Assembly (NCBI GenBank): GCA_023512835.1
Contig: CM042091.1
Span: forward strand, 20,787,506-20,851,505
Length of the DNA stretch: 64,000 bases
Origin: Taxillus chinensis
Taxonomy: Eukaryota; Streptophyta; Magnoliopsida; Santalales; Loranthaceae
Direction of reading: 5' to 3'
Both the position numbers and the translations under genes were made by a program. The notes under the pieces were generated by a model. It had not been told where the DNA came from, searched no databases, and saw nothing but the letters and a program-made list of their open reading frames with translations. Shown here in pieces: positions 32,253 through 43,692 of this stretch. Within the stretch, counting starts at the first letter, position 1. Each line of letters begins with the position of its first letter.

Positions 32253-32639
32253 CTAAGGTCTCCTCATTAATTCTCGAGTTAGCTGCCCTTGAGCAACATC
32301 AATCAATGCACAACCCGTTCGAGAAACGGTCTTCCAAGGAGTAGGCTGAACTCCTCTATCTTCTTCCATCTCCAAAACTACAAAGTCCGCTGGAAATATG
32401 AAGGAGCCCACTTTGACTAACACGTCTTCAATTATCCCTTCAGGCCTTCCAGTAGACCGGTCAGCAAACTGCAATGATATGGAAGTGGGCTTCATGCCCT
32501 TAAGCCCAAACTGCTTGTACAAAGCAAAGGAGATCAAATTAATGCTAGCCCCTAAATCACATAGGGCCTGCTGCTGCGGTGCATTGCCAATCACACAAGG
32601 GAGATTAAAACTGCCCGGATCTTTATGCTTGATGGGCAA
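32253..32639 (-). CDS. Gypsy aspartic protease
   Basis: The active-site block is ALCDLGASINLIS (D-L-G-A, the usual Athila form), followed by LQFADRST and the flap-like GIIEDVLVKVG. It is preceded by DPGSFNLPCVIG. An open frame of 128 residues lies between the gag linker and RT. It would cleave the gag-pol polyprotein. Confidence 0.9.
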   Translation of the reverse strand: MPIKHKDPGSFNLPCVIGNAPQQQALCDLGASINLISFALYKQFGLKGMKPTSISLQFADRSTGRPEGIIEDVLVKVGSFIFPADFVVLEMEEDRGVQPTPWKTVSRTGCALIDVAQGQLTRELMRRP

Positions 32640-32642
32640 ACT

Positions 32643-33338
32643 CTATTGAACAACACTGCTCACCTCGTTAGTGACTGCCACCGTCTCATGATCCCCATAT
32701 TTCCTCTTCTTCTTCACAAAATCTTTGATGTATTTTCTGTACCTAGGCATCTGCTCCAAGATTTCCACAAATGGAATGTTAATTTCAAGCCTCTTGAATA
32801 AACTCAGGAAGCGCTCATACTCTTCCTCAACCCTCTGGTTCCTCAGCCTCTGAGGAAATGGCATAGTAGGCTTGAGCTCTTGCCTCTGTTCTTCAGCTAT
32901 TCTGTCTTGACTCAGCTACTGGTCCTTCTTTTTTTGCACTCTTTCTTTAGCTTTATCTGATTTTCCTTAGTCATCAGCTTCCAAGGGTCTGCTCTGTTCT
33001 TCTAGAATTGCCTTCTTCTTAGGCTCTTCAGCTTCTTTCAGTGCCTTCCCGCTTCTTAGAGTAATAGCCTTGCAGCTCTCCTTGGGGTTCACCTTAGTAT
33101 CACTTGGAAAAGATTTAGCTGAGACTCCTTGATTTATATTCTGGGCCAAACTCACAAGTAGCTTTTCTATATTCTTTATTGAAGATTCTATGGTGACTAC
33201 CCTTTCCTCCAAATTATCCTCTCTTTTGGTTGGCTCATCCACATTCTGATATACCCTTCCTCTTTGCTGTTGAGGCTGAGGCTGTTTCTGCTCGAATCCT
33301 GGAGGTGGGTGTAAATAATTATCCGTAGCATATGGATT
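32643..33338 (-). pseudogene. Gag-protease linker, broken
   Basis: Two pieces: 33242-32967 (RSGKALKEAEEPKK and upstream helical sequence) and 32864-32643 (PFPQRLRNQRVEEEY, EILEQMPRYRKYIKDFVKKK), in the order seen in Athila-type polyproteins. Stops separate them near 32965 and 32640. No catalytic role. Confidence 0.82.
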
Positions 33339-34518
33339 CTACTTCATCCCTGGGGGCACATATTTGTACTGAAATGAGATATCTCCCCCTCGGTTCTGGT
33401 TTCTCTGAAATGGCTGAGATTGCTGCTTGGTTCTGGTTGTACCCTTGTTGTTGTTGTTGAGGATAAAAGTCGTTCTTCGATACAAGCCCTTTCCTCCAAC
33501 ATAATTTGCTTCTTCAGCTCCACTCCAGCCCTGCTCAGCTACTGGTAAAGCTTGTTGTGATCCTTCAACTTTAAGAGCCAAAACATCCATGCCTTTCACT
33601 AAAGCTTGAATCTGTGCTTGCATATCATTGGAAGAATTATCAACTGAGGTTATCTTCTCCCTTGGCTTTGAAGTACGCACATTAGACCACTGCCAATCAG
33701 CTAATGACAGCCTCTCCAATAGCTTTGCTGCTGCGTCAGGCTCTAGATTCATTAAGCATCCTCCAAAGAATTGCATTCACCTTGTCTTGTGAGTGGGACG
33801 AAGACCTATGTAGAAAGATTCAATTTGAATCCACTGGGGTCTTCCATGATCAGGGCATCTTCTCACTAAGTCTTTGAAACGCTCCCAAGCTTCATGAAGA
33901 GTCTCCATCTCATCTTGCCTGAATCTTCTAATCTCCCCTCTGAGCTGGATCACCTTGGAAGGAGGGAAGTACTTTGACATGAACTTGGTTTACATCTCCT
34001 CCCAAGTGTTGATTGAACCAGCCAAGAGCTCTATCCCTTAAAGAGAAAGGGAAAAGCCTTAGCTTTATTGCTTCCTCCGATACATTGTTGATCTTTATGG
34101 TGTCGCACATCTGGTAGAACCTCATCAAATGCTGGTGTGAATCATCCACGACTGTTCCTCCAAACGCGTTGTTGCTCACCATGTTGATCAACGCCGGCTT
34201 CAGCTCGAAGCTATTTGCTTGGACTCTTGTCTGCCGAATCCCAGAATAATGGTCTGACATCATCGGTCTCGCATAGTTTAAGAAGGTTCTGGGCATAAAC
34301 CGATTACCCTCTTCTTCTGGATATTGGCTATTGTAATTGGCCCCTCCTTGCGGTGCACCACCATCAGGCCTTAAATCTGCCATCAATTCACCTACTGAAT
34401 GCTCTAAGCCTTGCAGTGCTTCTTCAGCCTCACGTGCTGCTTCCCTAGCTGCTCTACGACGAGCTCTGAACAATCTTTCAGGTTCCCGATTAAATGGTAT
34501 AAACTCCTGTCTTGGCAT
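33339..34518 (-). pseudogene. Athila-like gag, frameshifted
   Basis: The start is taken as MPRQEF at 34518, matching the position of the start in the related copy at 44779. It contains the retrotransposon gag block (KLRLFPFSLRDRALGWFN, MSKYFPPSKVIQLRGEIRRF, HEAWERFKDLVRRCPDHG). Compared with the 44779 copy, about 20 bp are missing after LGWFN near 34010 at a short TCAA match, shifting the frame. A TGA lies at 33777-33779. The C-terminal part (33776-33339) is Q/N-rich. Particle assembly from this copy is unlikely. Confidence 0.9.
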
Positions 34519-34718
34519 GCACAACTAGGAATTCCTCAAACACTTGGTGTATGTTCCTATAAAACAACAAGAACACCCAGCAGCTCCGAACAAAAGAAAA
34601 TAAATAAATAAAAACTCAAAGAAAAATAACAAAAAATAAAAGACAAAATAAAACACCAAGATCAGAATTCAAACAATGTCACTCAATGTTGATCTCTAAA
34701 GCTAGTCAACCGTTGAAT

Positions 34719-34735
34719 CCCCGGCAACGGCGCCA
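34719..34735 (-). other. Primer-binding site (tRNA-Asp type)
   Basis: The minus strand reads TGGCGCCGTTGCCGGGG, which pairs with the 3' end of plant tRNA-Asp, three bases from the 5' LTR. This is the usual Athila primer. Confidence 0.9.
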
Positions 34736-34738
34736 ATT

Positions 34739-36234
34739 TGACGAACGGGTATTTCGTGAGCGAAACCCAAGTGAGGGTTAAGCTACTGTCGTTTAAATCC
34801 CTTCTCAAAATATTAATTCCCTTAACTAATGCTAAATAGAATAGCGACAAGAAAGGGGTCGATCCCACAGAGATTACCAAGTTATCTAGCTTTAACTCAA
34901 ATCACCAAATTAATCTTGCTTAAAACAATGTCTTGGCAAAAACGAATTCTTTTTATAACTAAAGATCTAATTTTTATTTGGTTTTCTGAATAAAAAAAGA
35001 AAGCAAATTGATTTTAGGATTAAGATGCAAGGATTAAAGGCATCTAGGGTCACAATTTCACCTCCCTATGTTATCTCTACTGGTTCATGGTATTAGGGTT
35101 GTCTGATTGAAAACATGCTAAACATAAGCCAAGGACAACAAATGGTCATTGAGGTCCTTTTAAGAGTTGTATGCCAGAATGGTCAACTAAACACACAAAC
35201 ATGCAAAGCCAATAAATCATACTTGCAAAAGGATAATGATCACACCAATTACAAATAAGTTATGAATCTCAATCCGCCCCAGACTAGGGCTAAGAATACC
35301 AAGGTGTACATCCAAAGATAGAACTTAAGAACAGATTCATAAAACATGCAAAACTTCAATCATCCAAACCCAATATTCATAAACACAGCAAAGCAACAAG
35401 GGGGCTACATTGCTCCCCTAAATTATAAGAACTACTCACGCATGATTACAAGCAAAACCATAGCAGTAAAGCTAAACATCTTCTTCTAATCCACGCGCGC
35501 AACAAGGCTTCAAATCCAGGCTCCAAAATCCGCGACGGCTGCTCTCCTAGGTCAAGGAGCAACCTCCAAATCGTGAAGCCTCTCTCTCTCTCTAAAAACG
35601 TGTAGGGGGGTCTAGGATCTCTAGCAGGGGGCGTGGAGGCTTTATTTATAGAGGTTGGATGGGCTTTGAGGTGTGTACCCTAGCCTATCTATCAAAACGA
35701 CGTAGTTTTGATAAGTGACACTCCAAACTTTAAAATCTCTATCTTCCATCCACAATTTGGACATGGGCCTTCAGTAACAAATGATCAGCATGAAAAAACG
35801 ATAGGATCGGTCCAAAAATATCTCTGCACGTGAATTTGCACGTGATATGGTAAATTCACGTGCAGCTGCAAATCAGCTCAAACTTCTACCCAAGCTTCCT
35901 TACATCCTGTAGAGGCCTGAGAAGCAAAAATACGCTTGCACGTGAAATGGGTGAATTCACGTGCAACTCCAAATGCTCTGAAATTTCTGTGCTAAGTAGA
36001 GGACATCATTCTAAGCAACTTTTATTCTTGCACGCCAATTGTTTGAGGACATCTACTATGTCAAAAGTGAGCTCCAAAATCTGCCAAAACAGCTTAAAAA
36101 TGCATGTATTTGCAAATAGCATCTTCCTAGGGGTTCGAGCAAATATATATGATATATGAAGCAATAAGGCTCTAATCATGCTCTTAAACATCCTAAATAA
36201 ACACTAGAATAACGGCATAAAATGCACGTTATCA
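34739..36234 (-). mobile_element. 5' LTR of Athila-like element
   Basis: 1496 bp, with the same ends as 22907-24390. TATA box at 35642-35651, ACGT palindrome at 35690-35713, palindromic cassettes at 35825-35864 and 35936-35966 and a half-site near 36028. In this copy the first module is closer to symmetric (right arm AATTCACGTGCA). Confidence 0.95.
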
Positions 36235-36239
36235 GATTC

Positions 36240-36643
36240 TACAACACTGCCACTCTACACCCAATGGGTCTTCGAGTCTGTAAGCCTTTGAGTCTTCAAG
36301 ACGCTGCTCCCCACCTAACTGTACTTCAAATCTTTGAGTCTTCGACCTTATGAATCTACGAGTCTACGACCTTGCGTACCTTTGAGTAAAAGGTGCTTTG
36401 AGTCTAATGGTTTGATGATCTTCGACCCTACATATCTTTGAGTCAATTGATCTTCGACCTCGTGAGTCTTTGAACGTTCGGACCTTCGACCCTGAAAGTA
36501 CATGATTAGACTCCCTCTACGAGCTCACTCTAAGAAATCACTCTACGGAGTTATCCTACCCAGTACGAATCTTCGACTCTGCGTCTACCTGCTTTTGCAT
36601 CCTGTTGACAACAATGACAACCAAAAGGTCCATGGGAATAACA
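36240..36643 (-). mobile_element. Copia 5' LTR, part 2
   Basis: Continuation of 21693-22906 after the Gypsy insertion. More GAGTC/TTCGA words run to about 36520, then the LTR end GGGAATAACA; the minus-strand start TGTTATTCCC is identical to the start of the LTR at 57342. GTTGACAACAATGACAACC at 36604 has its counterpart near 57390. Confidence 0.87.
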
Positions 36644-38936
36644 CAAATCACTTATTAAATCAATAAAAATGCAACCACAACTAGTGTGGTCCACAAGGCC
36701 AATTGATATAGCAACAAAATACCACAGCCAAGAGGAAGGTACTACCAACCCAACAAGCCATAACTATACACAACCAATGTTCCTATCACACAATGAATAA
36801 ATAATTCAACCACCTAAAACCAAATCAATAATATATCACATTTCAAAAATCTTCAAGAAAGGCTAAAAGGGTTATGACATACTTGTTTAACTTTAATGCC
36901 CATCACCGATACTAGACTTCACCATCTTGATACATACAACAACGATACCTAAGAAAATCTTGTTCAATAAACATATGAACACTATAAGGAATCTCTATAT
37001 ATCTCGATGTGCATAACCAACTACACATAAATCATTATCCAAGTTATAAAGAAAATTTTAAGAACTAACCATCATCAGAAGGTAAACAAGTAGACTATAT
37101 TCCTAGCCATGAGACATCGTTCATACATAATAACATCCATACTAAGGATCATTCACACACGCACAACAAGTTATGTTCTCGTTCTCAAACAAACCAATAA
37201 TTACTACATACCAACCATAACTATTTGTAACGGTCATATATTAAGCCAATAAACTATAATTCTCTCCTTAGTCCTCCAAGCCAGCCAACTATTGGTTAAT
37301 GCCATATCAAATTCACACACATTTGCTACTCACCTTACCTATAAAATGCCTTGAATATTTCTTGTTGTGTGAAAAGACACAATAATTATCACCACCACTC
37401 TTGGTTTCCAAACTAACATATTAACCTACTCCAGTCAAGATACCTAATTATCACCAAATGAACTAAAACCAATCACAAATGTGTTACCCTAGAGGCCACT
37501 ACTCCTTAATATAGCTCCACAAGCCTAATGTCGACCCAATAAGGACTATCCTACTCAGTGGTAACTCTAGAACTAATGATCAATCCCTTATCTCCTAGTT
37601 TATCTAAACCATTCTCCATGTCGACACAATAAATAGTAAGTGTTGATCAAACTGTTCACACATTTAGAAAGAGCATCTACCATACCACTAACCACTAAGG
37701 TCACTATCCCATCTTACCCACTTGTGGATTCTCCATCTCCTTGATGGAACAAGTGTTAATCCTCCTACACAACACACTAACATCCTATTGATCCATCTAA
37801 GTCTTGCCCAATTGTCCCCTATGGATCAATACCTCCCGTTGGGTCTGTTTCGTCGTAGGTCGCTGCTACTCTATTGGCCTAACTGAATGATAAGCACATC
37901 ATTTGTACACCCTAGCTGCTTGCCATTGCACCAATGCATATACTTACTCCAAGAATCTTCCTTCACATGACCTAGCACATCACAATCCAAGCAAGTTCCC
38001 TTAATACTCGTGATAAAATTATTACCCAACACTTCTGTGAGAGTTAACAATCTTGGTGTATGTCACTGCTCTTGCAACTTCTCCTACATCACCTCGTTCA
38101 ACCACTCACATATTGCCCTAAATCCATTCCAAAATTTACATCTCTATTTAAACTATAAAATCCGCTCCCAACACTGATGCATAGGACCCTATTGTCCCTA
38201 CAGCTTTGATTGAGGAAAGAACTCCTCTACCTAACCATGACCACTAACTCTGTCCTTAGAGGCTATTACACAAACTAACCACACATCATATAATGCAACC
38301 CATAAACCATCATTATATGTTCAACCAACCCAACACTCCTCATTCAGAGAAAGCAAACAAGAATGTTCAACATCATTATCTAATACAAAATAATCATGAC
38401 CCGTAGGTCCACACTATCCTCATGTCATCAACACATTAATCAAGAAAAACAACTATTGCAAGTTTATGTTAGAAAATATTTATGACCCTTAGGTCCAAAA
38501 CAATCATTGAATATGGTTTTATTTACCCCTTACATGCTTATAACTATCAAAAACCAAAATACACAACAAGCATGACCCACAGGTCTCCATTAAATATACA
38601 TAGGGTCCATATTCCCCTATCACCCAATCAAGTCATCTGGCTACCAAGCCACCCATTAATTGGTAAGGTTCATATTCCCTCACCACCATAACACATCATA
38701 TCATATCTTATCATGCAATGTCAAATAAGTCCATTTAGCTACAAAAGTTATATGCCAACAGACACTCAAACAATCCAAATCACCTCAAACAATACTCAGC
38801 AAGTAATCATTGGATTTATCAATCGTCATAGAAGTGTGTGCAATCAAATATAGTGCTAATAATGTATAAACAACATGGTGGTATGTATATATGCATACAA
38901 ACCAAATCATCCTAAGGTGATTTGACTAACTATAAA
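36644..38936. other. Unassigned AC-rich degraded region
   Basis: 2.3 kb without convincing coding sequence. It is rich in A and C on the plus strand. Loosely repeated ATGACCC(G/C/T)(T/A)AGGTC words lie near 38397, 38482 and 38573, and (G/A)TTCATATTCCC-like words near 38610 and 38670. The base composition is like the AC-rich strand of the chromovirus LTRs, so an old LTR is possible. It is the host sequence of the Copia element whose LTR ends at 36643. Confidence 0.45.
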
Positions 38937-39086
38937 TGGACCTCCAATTAGAGATTTGTTCTTGGTAGGCCTCACCGACTCGAATTAACTCTGGTCTTGC
39001 CCCTAGATGCATCTACCGGGAGAGGTTTATGCTCCTACCTATGTAGTGAGTTTTGTTCCCCTCCCCAATCCATGTGGGATCTCACA
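38937..39086 (-). mobile_element. TRIM LTR remnant
   Basis: The minus strand has TGTGAGATCCCACATGG, then TTGGGGAGGGGAAC, ACCTCTCCCGG and GGTGAGGCCTACC, in the same order as the 171-bp TRIM LTR at 10678. The adjacent GAGGGGGGTGAA on the minus strand (39087 on) matches the TRIM polypurine tract. The left limit is uncertain. Confidence 0.65.
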
Positions 39087-39144
39087 TTCACCCCCCTCTG
39101 TGAATATAATTGGGTATACCTATTAACCCTTGGCAAGACCTTGG

Positions 39145-40050
39145 GAATATCAAGTCCAAGCCAACAATTTTGAATTAAAGCTGACAATAATTTCACTCGT
39201 GAGCCAATCACAATTCGTGGGCTCACCATTGGAGGACCCTTGAATGCATTTGGGGGACTTCTGCAACAAGAGTTCCACTTTCCAATATAATGGCATTAGT
39301 GAGGATGCCAAGCTTATACATCTCCTCCCCTTACCTCTATATGGGAAGGCAAAAGCGTGGTTCCACGGGCTTCTATCCACCATCACCACATGGGAGCAGC
39401 TGTCGCAGGCATTCTTGGCGAAATATTTCTTTCTAGGAAAAACTACCAATATATGAGACTAGATTACCACATTCATCCTTGGAGAGGATGAACCACTTTA
39501 TGACACATAGGAGTGATTCAAGGAACTAAACACCATATGTCTACACCACGGCTTTGAGAAATGGATGTTACTTCAATCATTCTACCGAGGGCTAGCAGAT
39601 GATACCAAAGGAAGACTTGATGTCACAGCTAATGGGGCAATTTTTGGGAAACTGATGAATGAAGCATGTGCCTTGATTGACATAATCACTTTTAATACTC
39701 ACCAATGGTCCAACCCTTGGAGCACACCCAAACAATCGACGGTGGTTTCCTACAAACATGAGGTGAACATTATTGATATGTTAACTACAAAAATTGAAAT
39801 GCTCACCTAGAGGTGGACCAAATGAGTAATGTAACTTAATAATATCCCATTTGCAACATTTATAGGAGCAAAGAGCATAAGGTGGAGTCATGTTTGATTA
39901 TCAATGAAAGTCCATAGGACACTGCAAATTATATTGGAAACACAGTTAACCAGAGCCAAAATCTTGGTGGTTATATCCCCAATTGGAGAAATCATCTAAA
40001 TCTCTCTTACCATATCTAGATTGTCATCAATCCATCCCAAGTGCAAACTC
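39145..40050 (+). pseudogene. Gypsy gag relic (Athila/Tat-like)
   Basis: Degraded gag on the plus strand: NFELKLTIISLV, VGSPLEDP, LPLPLYGKAKAWFHGL, TTWEQLSQAFLAKYF, WMLLQSFYRGLADDTKGRLD and MNEACALID. Several stops and frame changes separate these. It is more diverged from the gags at 33339 and 44779 than those are from each other, so it is an older lineage. Confidence 0.8.
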
Positions 40051-40057
40051 AGCCACC

Positions 40058-40895
40058 TTGTTTTAACTAAATAGCCCATTAGCCCCAATAGCCTTGGAGA
40101 CCACCTCCGTAGAACTTTTAACAATGAAATCCTCTACCTCAGCTGCAACAATCATCATCATCCGATAGTTTGGCCCCAATAACCAAATTAGAGGGCTTGG
40201 TAACTACATTTATTACCGCCTAGATTTCCCAGAACCATAGCATAGCAAAGTCATTCAACTAGCTAAGCAGTTCAATTGAAACTCTTACTACATAGAACAA
40301 ACAACTTGAAAATCAGGTGGTACAGCTAGTGACCAAGGTTGTGTGTGGCTTATTGCAATGCATAGGTTAAGTAGTAAAGGTGTTATATTATGACCTCTGA
40401 ATATCGATCACTCGAGGAAAAGCTATGTTAGGCAAATAAGTATTAAGATTGGTAAACTTTATATATATTTAGGAAACCATTAGCTTGAACCAAAAGTAGG
40501 AAATAGTTGAAACTAATTAATGAGATGCAATTACAACTAAATAATGAGAAAATAACTACGACATTAGTAGTAGATGAATAGTTAAGTTGAATGTCTAGTA
40601 GTGAGACAATGGAATTAATTGTACCTATGTATTAGTTACTTATTATCTTTCTCTTAATTCATGTTCAAGGACTAATCTTCCCATAATGCATACAACCTTT
40701 TTCTCGTGGTACATACCTTTCAAGTTTGATTTAACAAAGTCAAATGGGTTTGTTCATTCATCACTCTCCTTTACCATGCTTTATTAACAATTTGGTTTAG
40801 TTAAGCTTAAATCAATTCTATCCATCAATCTTTGTAATAGAAAAGCATTAATCATGTAAGTAAAACAAGTCTAATATCACAAATTATCAAAAAAT
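40058..40895. repeat. Direct repeat, copy 1 (~840 bp)
   Basis: Begins near TAGCCCATTAGCCCCAATAG, continues from the Gypsy gag relic, and matches 42173-43010 with scattered substitutions. Non-coding and AT-rich. Confidence 0.85.
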
Positions 40896-40991
40896 AGATT
40901 ACTACTAGACACTGGAGCAGCACAGTCGGTACAAATCCCACATGCCAAAGAGAGCAGAACGGCGCTAGCTTAGGTGGGTCGGCACTTCACA

Positions 40992-40993
<2 letters not shown>

Positions 40994-41037
<44 letters not shown>
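40994..41037. repeat. (GA)n microsatellite
   Basis: About 22 GA units in the downstream part of the Tork-like Copia relic, near its LTR-like sequence. Confidence 0.97.
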
Positions 41038-41039
<2 letters not shown>

Positions 41040-41042
<3 letters not shown>

Positions 41043-42172
41043 TAAAAGGGTCTGCACCTTTTATATATAATAATTTAAGCTACTTTCCTTTTCTTTTCCC
41101 GCTTGGTATTTACAGCAACTCACAAATCTCCAACTTGACATAAAGCCAGAACTCCTCAACAAAACAGCATAGTGATAAACCTGAATTCGCCACTACTAGC
41201 TCGCCACAAGCTAAATCAAACTGTAGACATTAAGTAAGTCAAGACCATGCTTAAACTTGCCCTGTGAAACTGGTTTAGTAAACATATCAGCTGGGTTATT
41301 CTTGGTACTGACTTTTTTCACACTGATTCTTCCTTTATTACGAATGAAGTGATATCTGACATTAATGTGTTTAGTCCTCTCATGATGCACCTGATCTTTT
41401 GCCAAGCCAATGGCACTCAAGCAATCACAAAACACAATTGCTTGGTCTTGCTGCAACCCTAGACCATTAACCAATCCCTTCAACCAAATGTCTTCTTTTG
41501 CTACTTTTGTCAACGCCATATATTCAGCTTCAGTAGTTGACAAAGCTATTGATAGCTGTAAAGTAGCCTTTGAACTGACAACAGAACTGCCTACAATGAA
41601 GACATAACCAGTTATGGACCTCTAATTATCCAAAACAACTTTGAACTGAATCTACTTAAGCTTTTCAAATACACAGTTCTTACAGAATTTCAAATCAACT
41701 ATTTAGTGGCCTTCAAGAAGATCCTGCTTACTCAGAATTACCATCCTCTTTTCATTAATATGTCCAAGATACATATGCCATCATTTGGTTTGATCTGATG
41801 AATCGGAAGATGATATAGCTATAGAACTAGAAATTGGAGTTCCTTATAGGATGTACAGACTATTTTGCTTAACTCCCATCATTATTACCAAGGAACCTCT
41901 AATTACCTTCAAGACTCCACCTTCAAATAAACTTTTTCAGCCTAACTGATCCAGAGTACCCAAGGATATGAGATTCTTCTTCATCTATGGAACATATTAA
42001 ACATTAGTGAATGTTCTAACGACACAATCATGCATCTGAATCTGGATTGAACCAATACCTATTGCTCTACAAATGGTATCATTACCCATAATGACATTTC
42101 CACCATCAATTTTCTCATATGTTGAGAACCACTCCCTATTTGGAGTTATATGATAAGAACAACTTGAGTAAC
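41040..42172 (-). pseudogene. Tork-like Copia relic, IN and RT deleted
   Basis: The minus strand begins with the protease/GAG-pre region (SYHITPNREWFSTYE, IGSIQIQMHD, then WHMYLGHINEKRM). At about 41650 it jumps directly into RNase H (SITGYVFIVGSS, then STTEAEYMALTK, CDCLSAIGLAKD, HINVRYHFIRN, NPADMFTKPV), ending with a stop at 41211. Integrase and RT are missing. GGCTTTATGTCAAG then TTGGAGATTTGTGAG follows near 41130, like a Copia tract and LTR start, and TATATATAAAAGG near 41060 could be an LTR TATA box. Confidence 0.85.
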
Positions 42173-43010
42173 CTTGCTTTAACTGAATAGCCCAGCAGCC
42201 CCAATAGCCTTGGAGACCACCTCCGCAGAACTTTTAAGAATCAAATCCTCAACCTCAACTGCAATAATCATCATCATCTGATAGTTTGGCCCCAATAACC
42301 AAATTAGAGGGCTTGGTAACTACATTTATTACCGCCTAGATTTCTTAAAACCATAGTGTAGCAAAGTCATTCAACTAGGTAAGCAGTTCCATTGAAACTC
42401 TTACTATATAGAACAAGCAACTTGAAAATCAGGTGGCACAGTTAGTGACCAATGTTGTGTGTGGGTTACCGCAATGCATAGGTAAAGTAGTAAAGGTGTT
42501 ATATTGCGACCTCTAAATATCGATCACTTGGGGAAAAGCTATGTTAGGCAAATAAGCATTAAGATTGGTAAGCTCTGGATATATTTAGGAAACCATTAGC
42601 TTGAACCAAAAGTAGGAAATAGTTGAAATTAATTAATGAGATGCAATTAAAAATAAATAATGAGAAAACAACTACGACATTAGTAGTATATGAATAGTTA
42701 AGTTGAATGTCTAGTAGTGAGACAATAGAATTAATTGTACCTATGCATTAGCTACTTATTATCTTTCTCTTAATTCATGTTCAAGGACTAATCTTCCCAT
42801 AATGCATACAACCTTTTTCTCGTGGTACATACCTTTCAAGTTTGATTTAACAAAGTCAAATGGGTTTGTTCATTCCTCACTTTCCTTTACCATGCTTTAT
42901 TAACGATTCAGTTTAGTCAAGTTTAAACCAATTCTATCCATCAATCTTTGCAATAGAAAAACATTAATCATGTAAGTAAAACAAGTATAATCTCATAAAT
43001 TATCAAAAAA
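42173..43010. repeat. Direct repeat, copy 2 (~840 bp)
   Basis: The second copy of 40058-40895 in the same orientation, on the other side of the Copia relic. Similarity starts near TAGCCCAGCAGCCCC and ends near AAATTATCAAAAAA. No LTR-type TG...CA ends were found at its borders. Confidence 0.85.
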
Positions 43011-43349
43011 GATAGTTTACAATTTAAATCATGGCAACCGTAATTTTAATCCAACCCCCACCCCTAGAATAAAGGTTCAGTGATAACGTGCATATATGCC
43101 ATTATTCTGCTGTATACTTAGGGTGATTAAGAGCATGATTAGAGCCTAATTGTACTATATTTCATATATATATTTGCTCTAACCCTTAGGAAGATACTGT
43201 TGCATATATATATATATATATGTGTGTGTTTTTGAGTTGTTTTGGCAGCTTTTTAGATGATTTCTTCTCACACACATCAGTTGGAACACTTTGTATATTG
43301 ATGAGGGAACTTGTAACAAAAGATGAGCTCAAAAGGAGGCATTTTTGAT

Positions 43350-43481
43350 GTGTACGTGACAGTGACCTTTGTCACATGTAGGCATATTATTGCATGGGAA
43401 CCTTTTACATGATGCAAGGAAGCTTGATAATGAATTTCAGACCATTTGGAACTTGCACGTGACATGATATTGTCACGTGCA
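43350..43481. repeat. Two palindromic cassettes, 104 bp apart
   Basis: At 43454-43481 arms TGCACGTGACA and TGTCACGTGCA are perfect around a 6-nt spacer. At 43350-43380 a decayed version (GTACGTGACA facing TGTCACATGTA). The arm sequence GTGACA differs from the GTGAATT of the 22907 family copy, although the LTRs are homologous. Confidence 0.82.
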
Positions 43482-43611
43482 TTGTCACGTAGCAATGTTT
43501 TTGCATAGGGACCTTTATTTTTGTATGTTGATGATTTTTTCCTAAAGAACCAAGTCTATATTGTGCTTGGCTTGAATTGTATAATAGCTAGAAGGGAGAA
43601 TTGTCGTCACT

Positions 43612-43692
43612 TATCAAAACTACACCGTTTTCATAAATGACGACAGTTGGTGGCTAGGGCACACATTACACAGCAACCTCCTCTATTTATAG
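43612..43692 (+). promoter_or_regulatory. LTR promoter: ACGT-type palindrome plus TATA
   Basis: Palindrome TATCAAAAC, core TACACC, GTTTTCATA at 43612-43635, then CTATTTATAG at 43683-43692. The core has lost ACGT. Confidence 0.65.

Larger units (their letters stand above)
22907..36234 (-). mobile_element. Complete Athila-like Gypsy element with ORF3
   Basis: A 13.3-kb element is flanked by perfect 5-bp duplications GATTC (22902-22906 and 36235-36239), inserted into a Copia LTR. The order on the minus strand is: 5' LTR 36234-34739, tRNA-Asp-type PBS, gag, protease, RT, RNase H, integrase, a promoter-like spacer, ORF3 (Ulp1-like), a 1.5-kb 3' spacer, and 3' LTR 24390-22907. The LTRs differ at roughly 25 positions plus a 13-bp indel by eye, so insertion is recent relative to its neighbours. 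Gag is frameshifted, RNase H has stops and integrase has lost a catalytic residue, so it is not autonomous. Confidence 0.95.

Noticed and set aside
36644..38936. Host gene or promoter in the longest unassigned stretch
   Set aside because: No ORF with recognisable domains, no splice-like organisation and only weak loose repeats; looks like degraded LTR sequence.
40896..40930. LLLDTGA on the plus strand resembling a Gypsy protease active site
   Set aside because: No protease sequence surrounds it and the next residues do not fit; probably chance next to the Copia relic LTR-like sequence.
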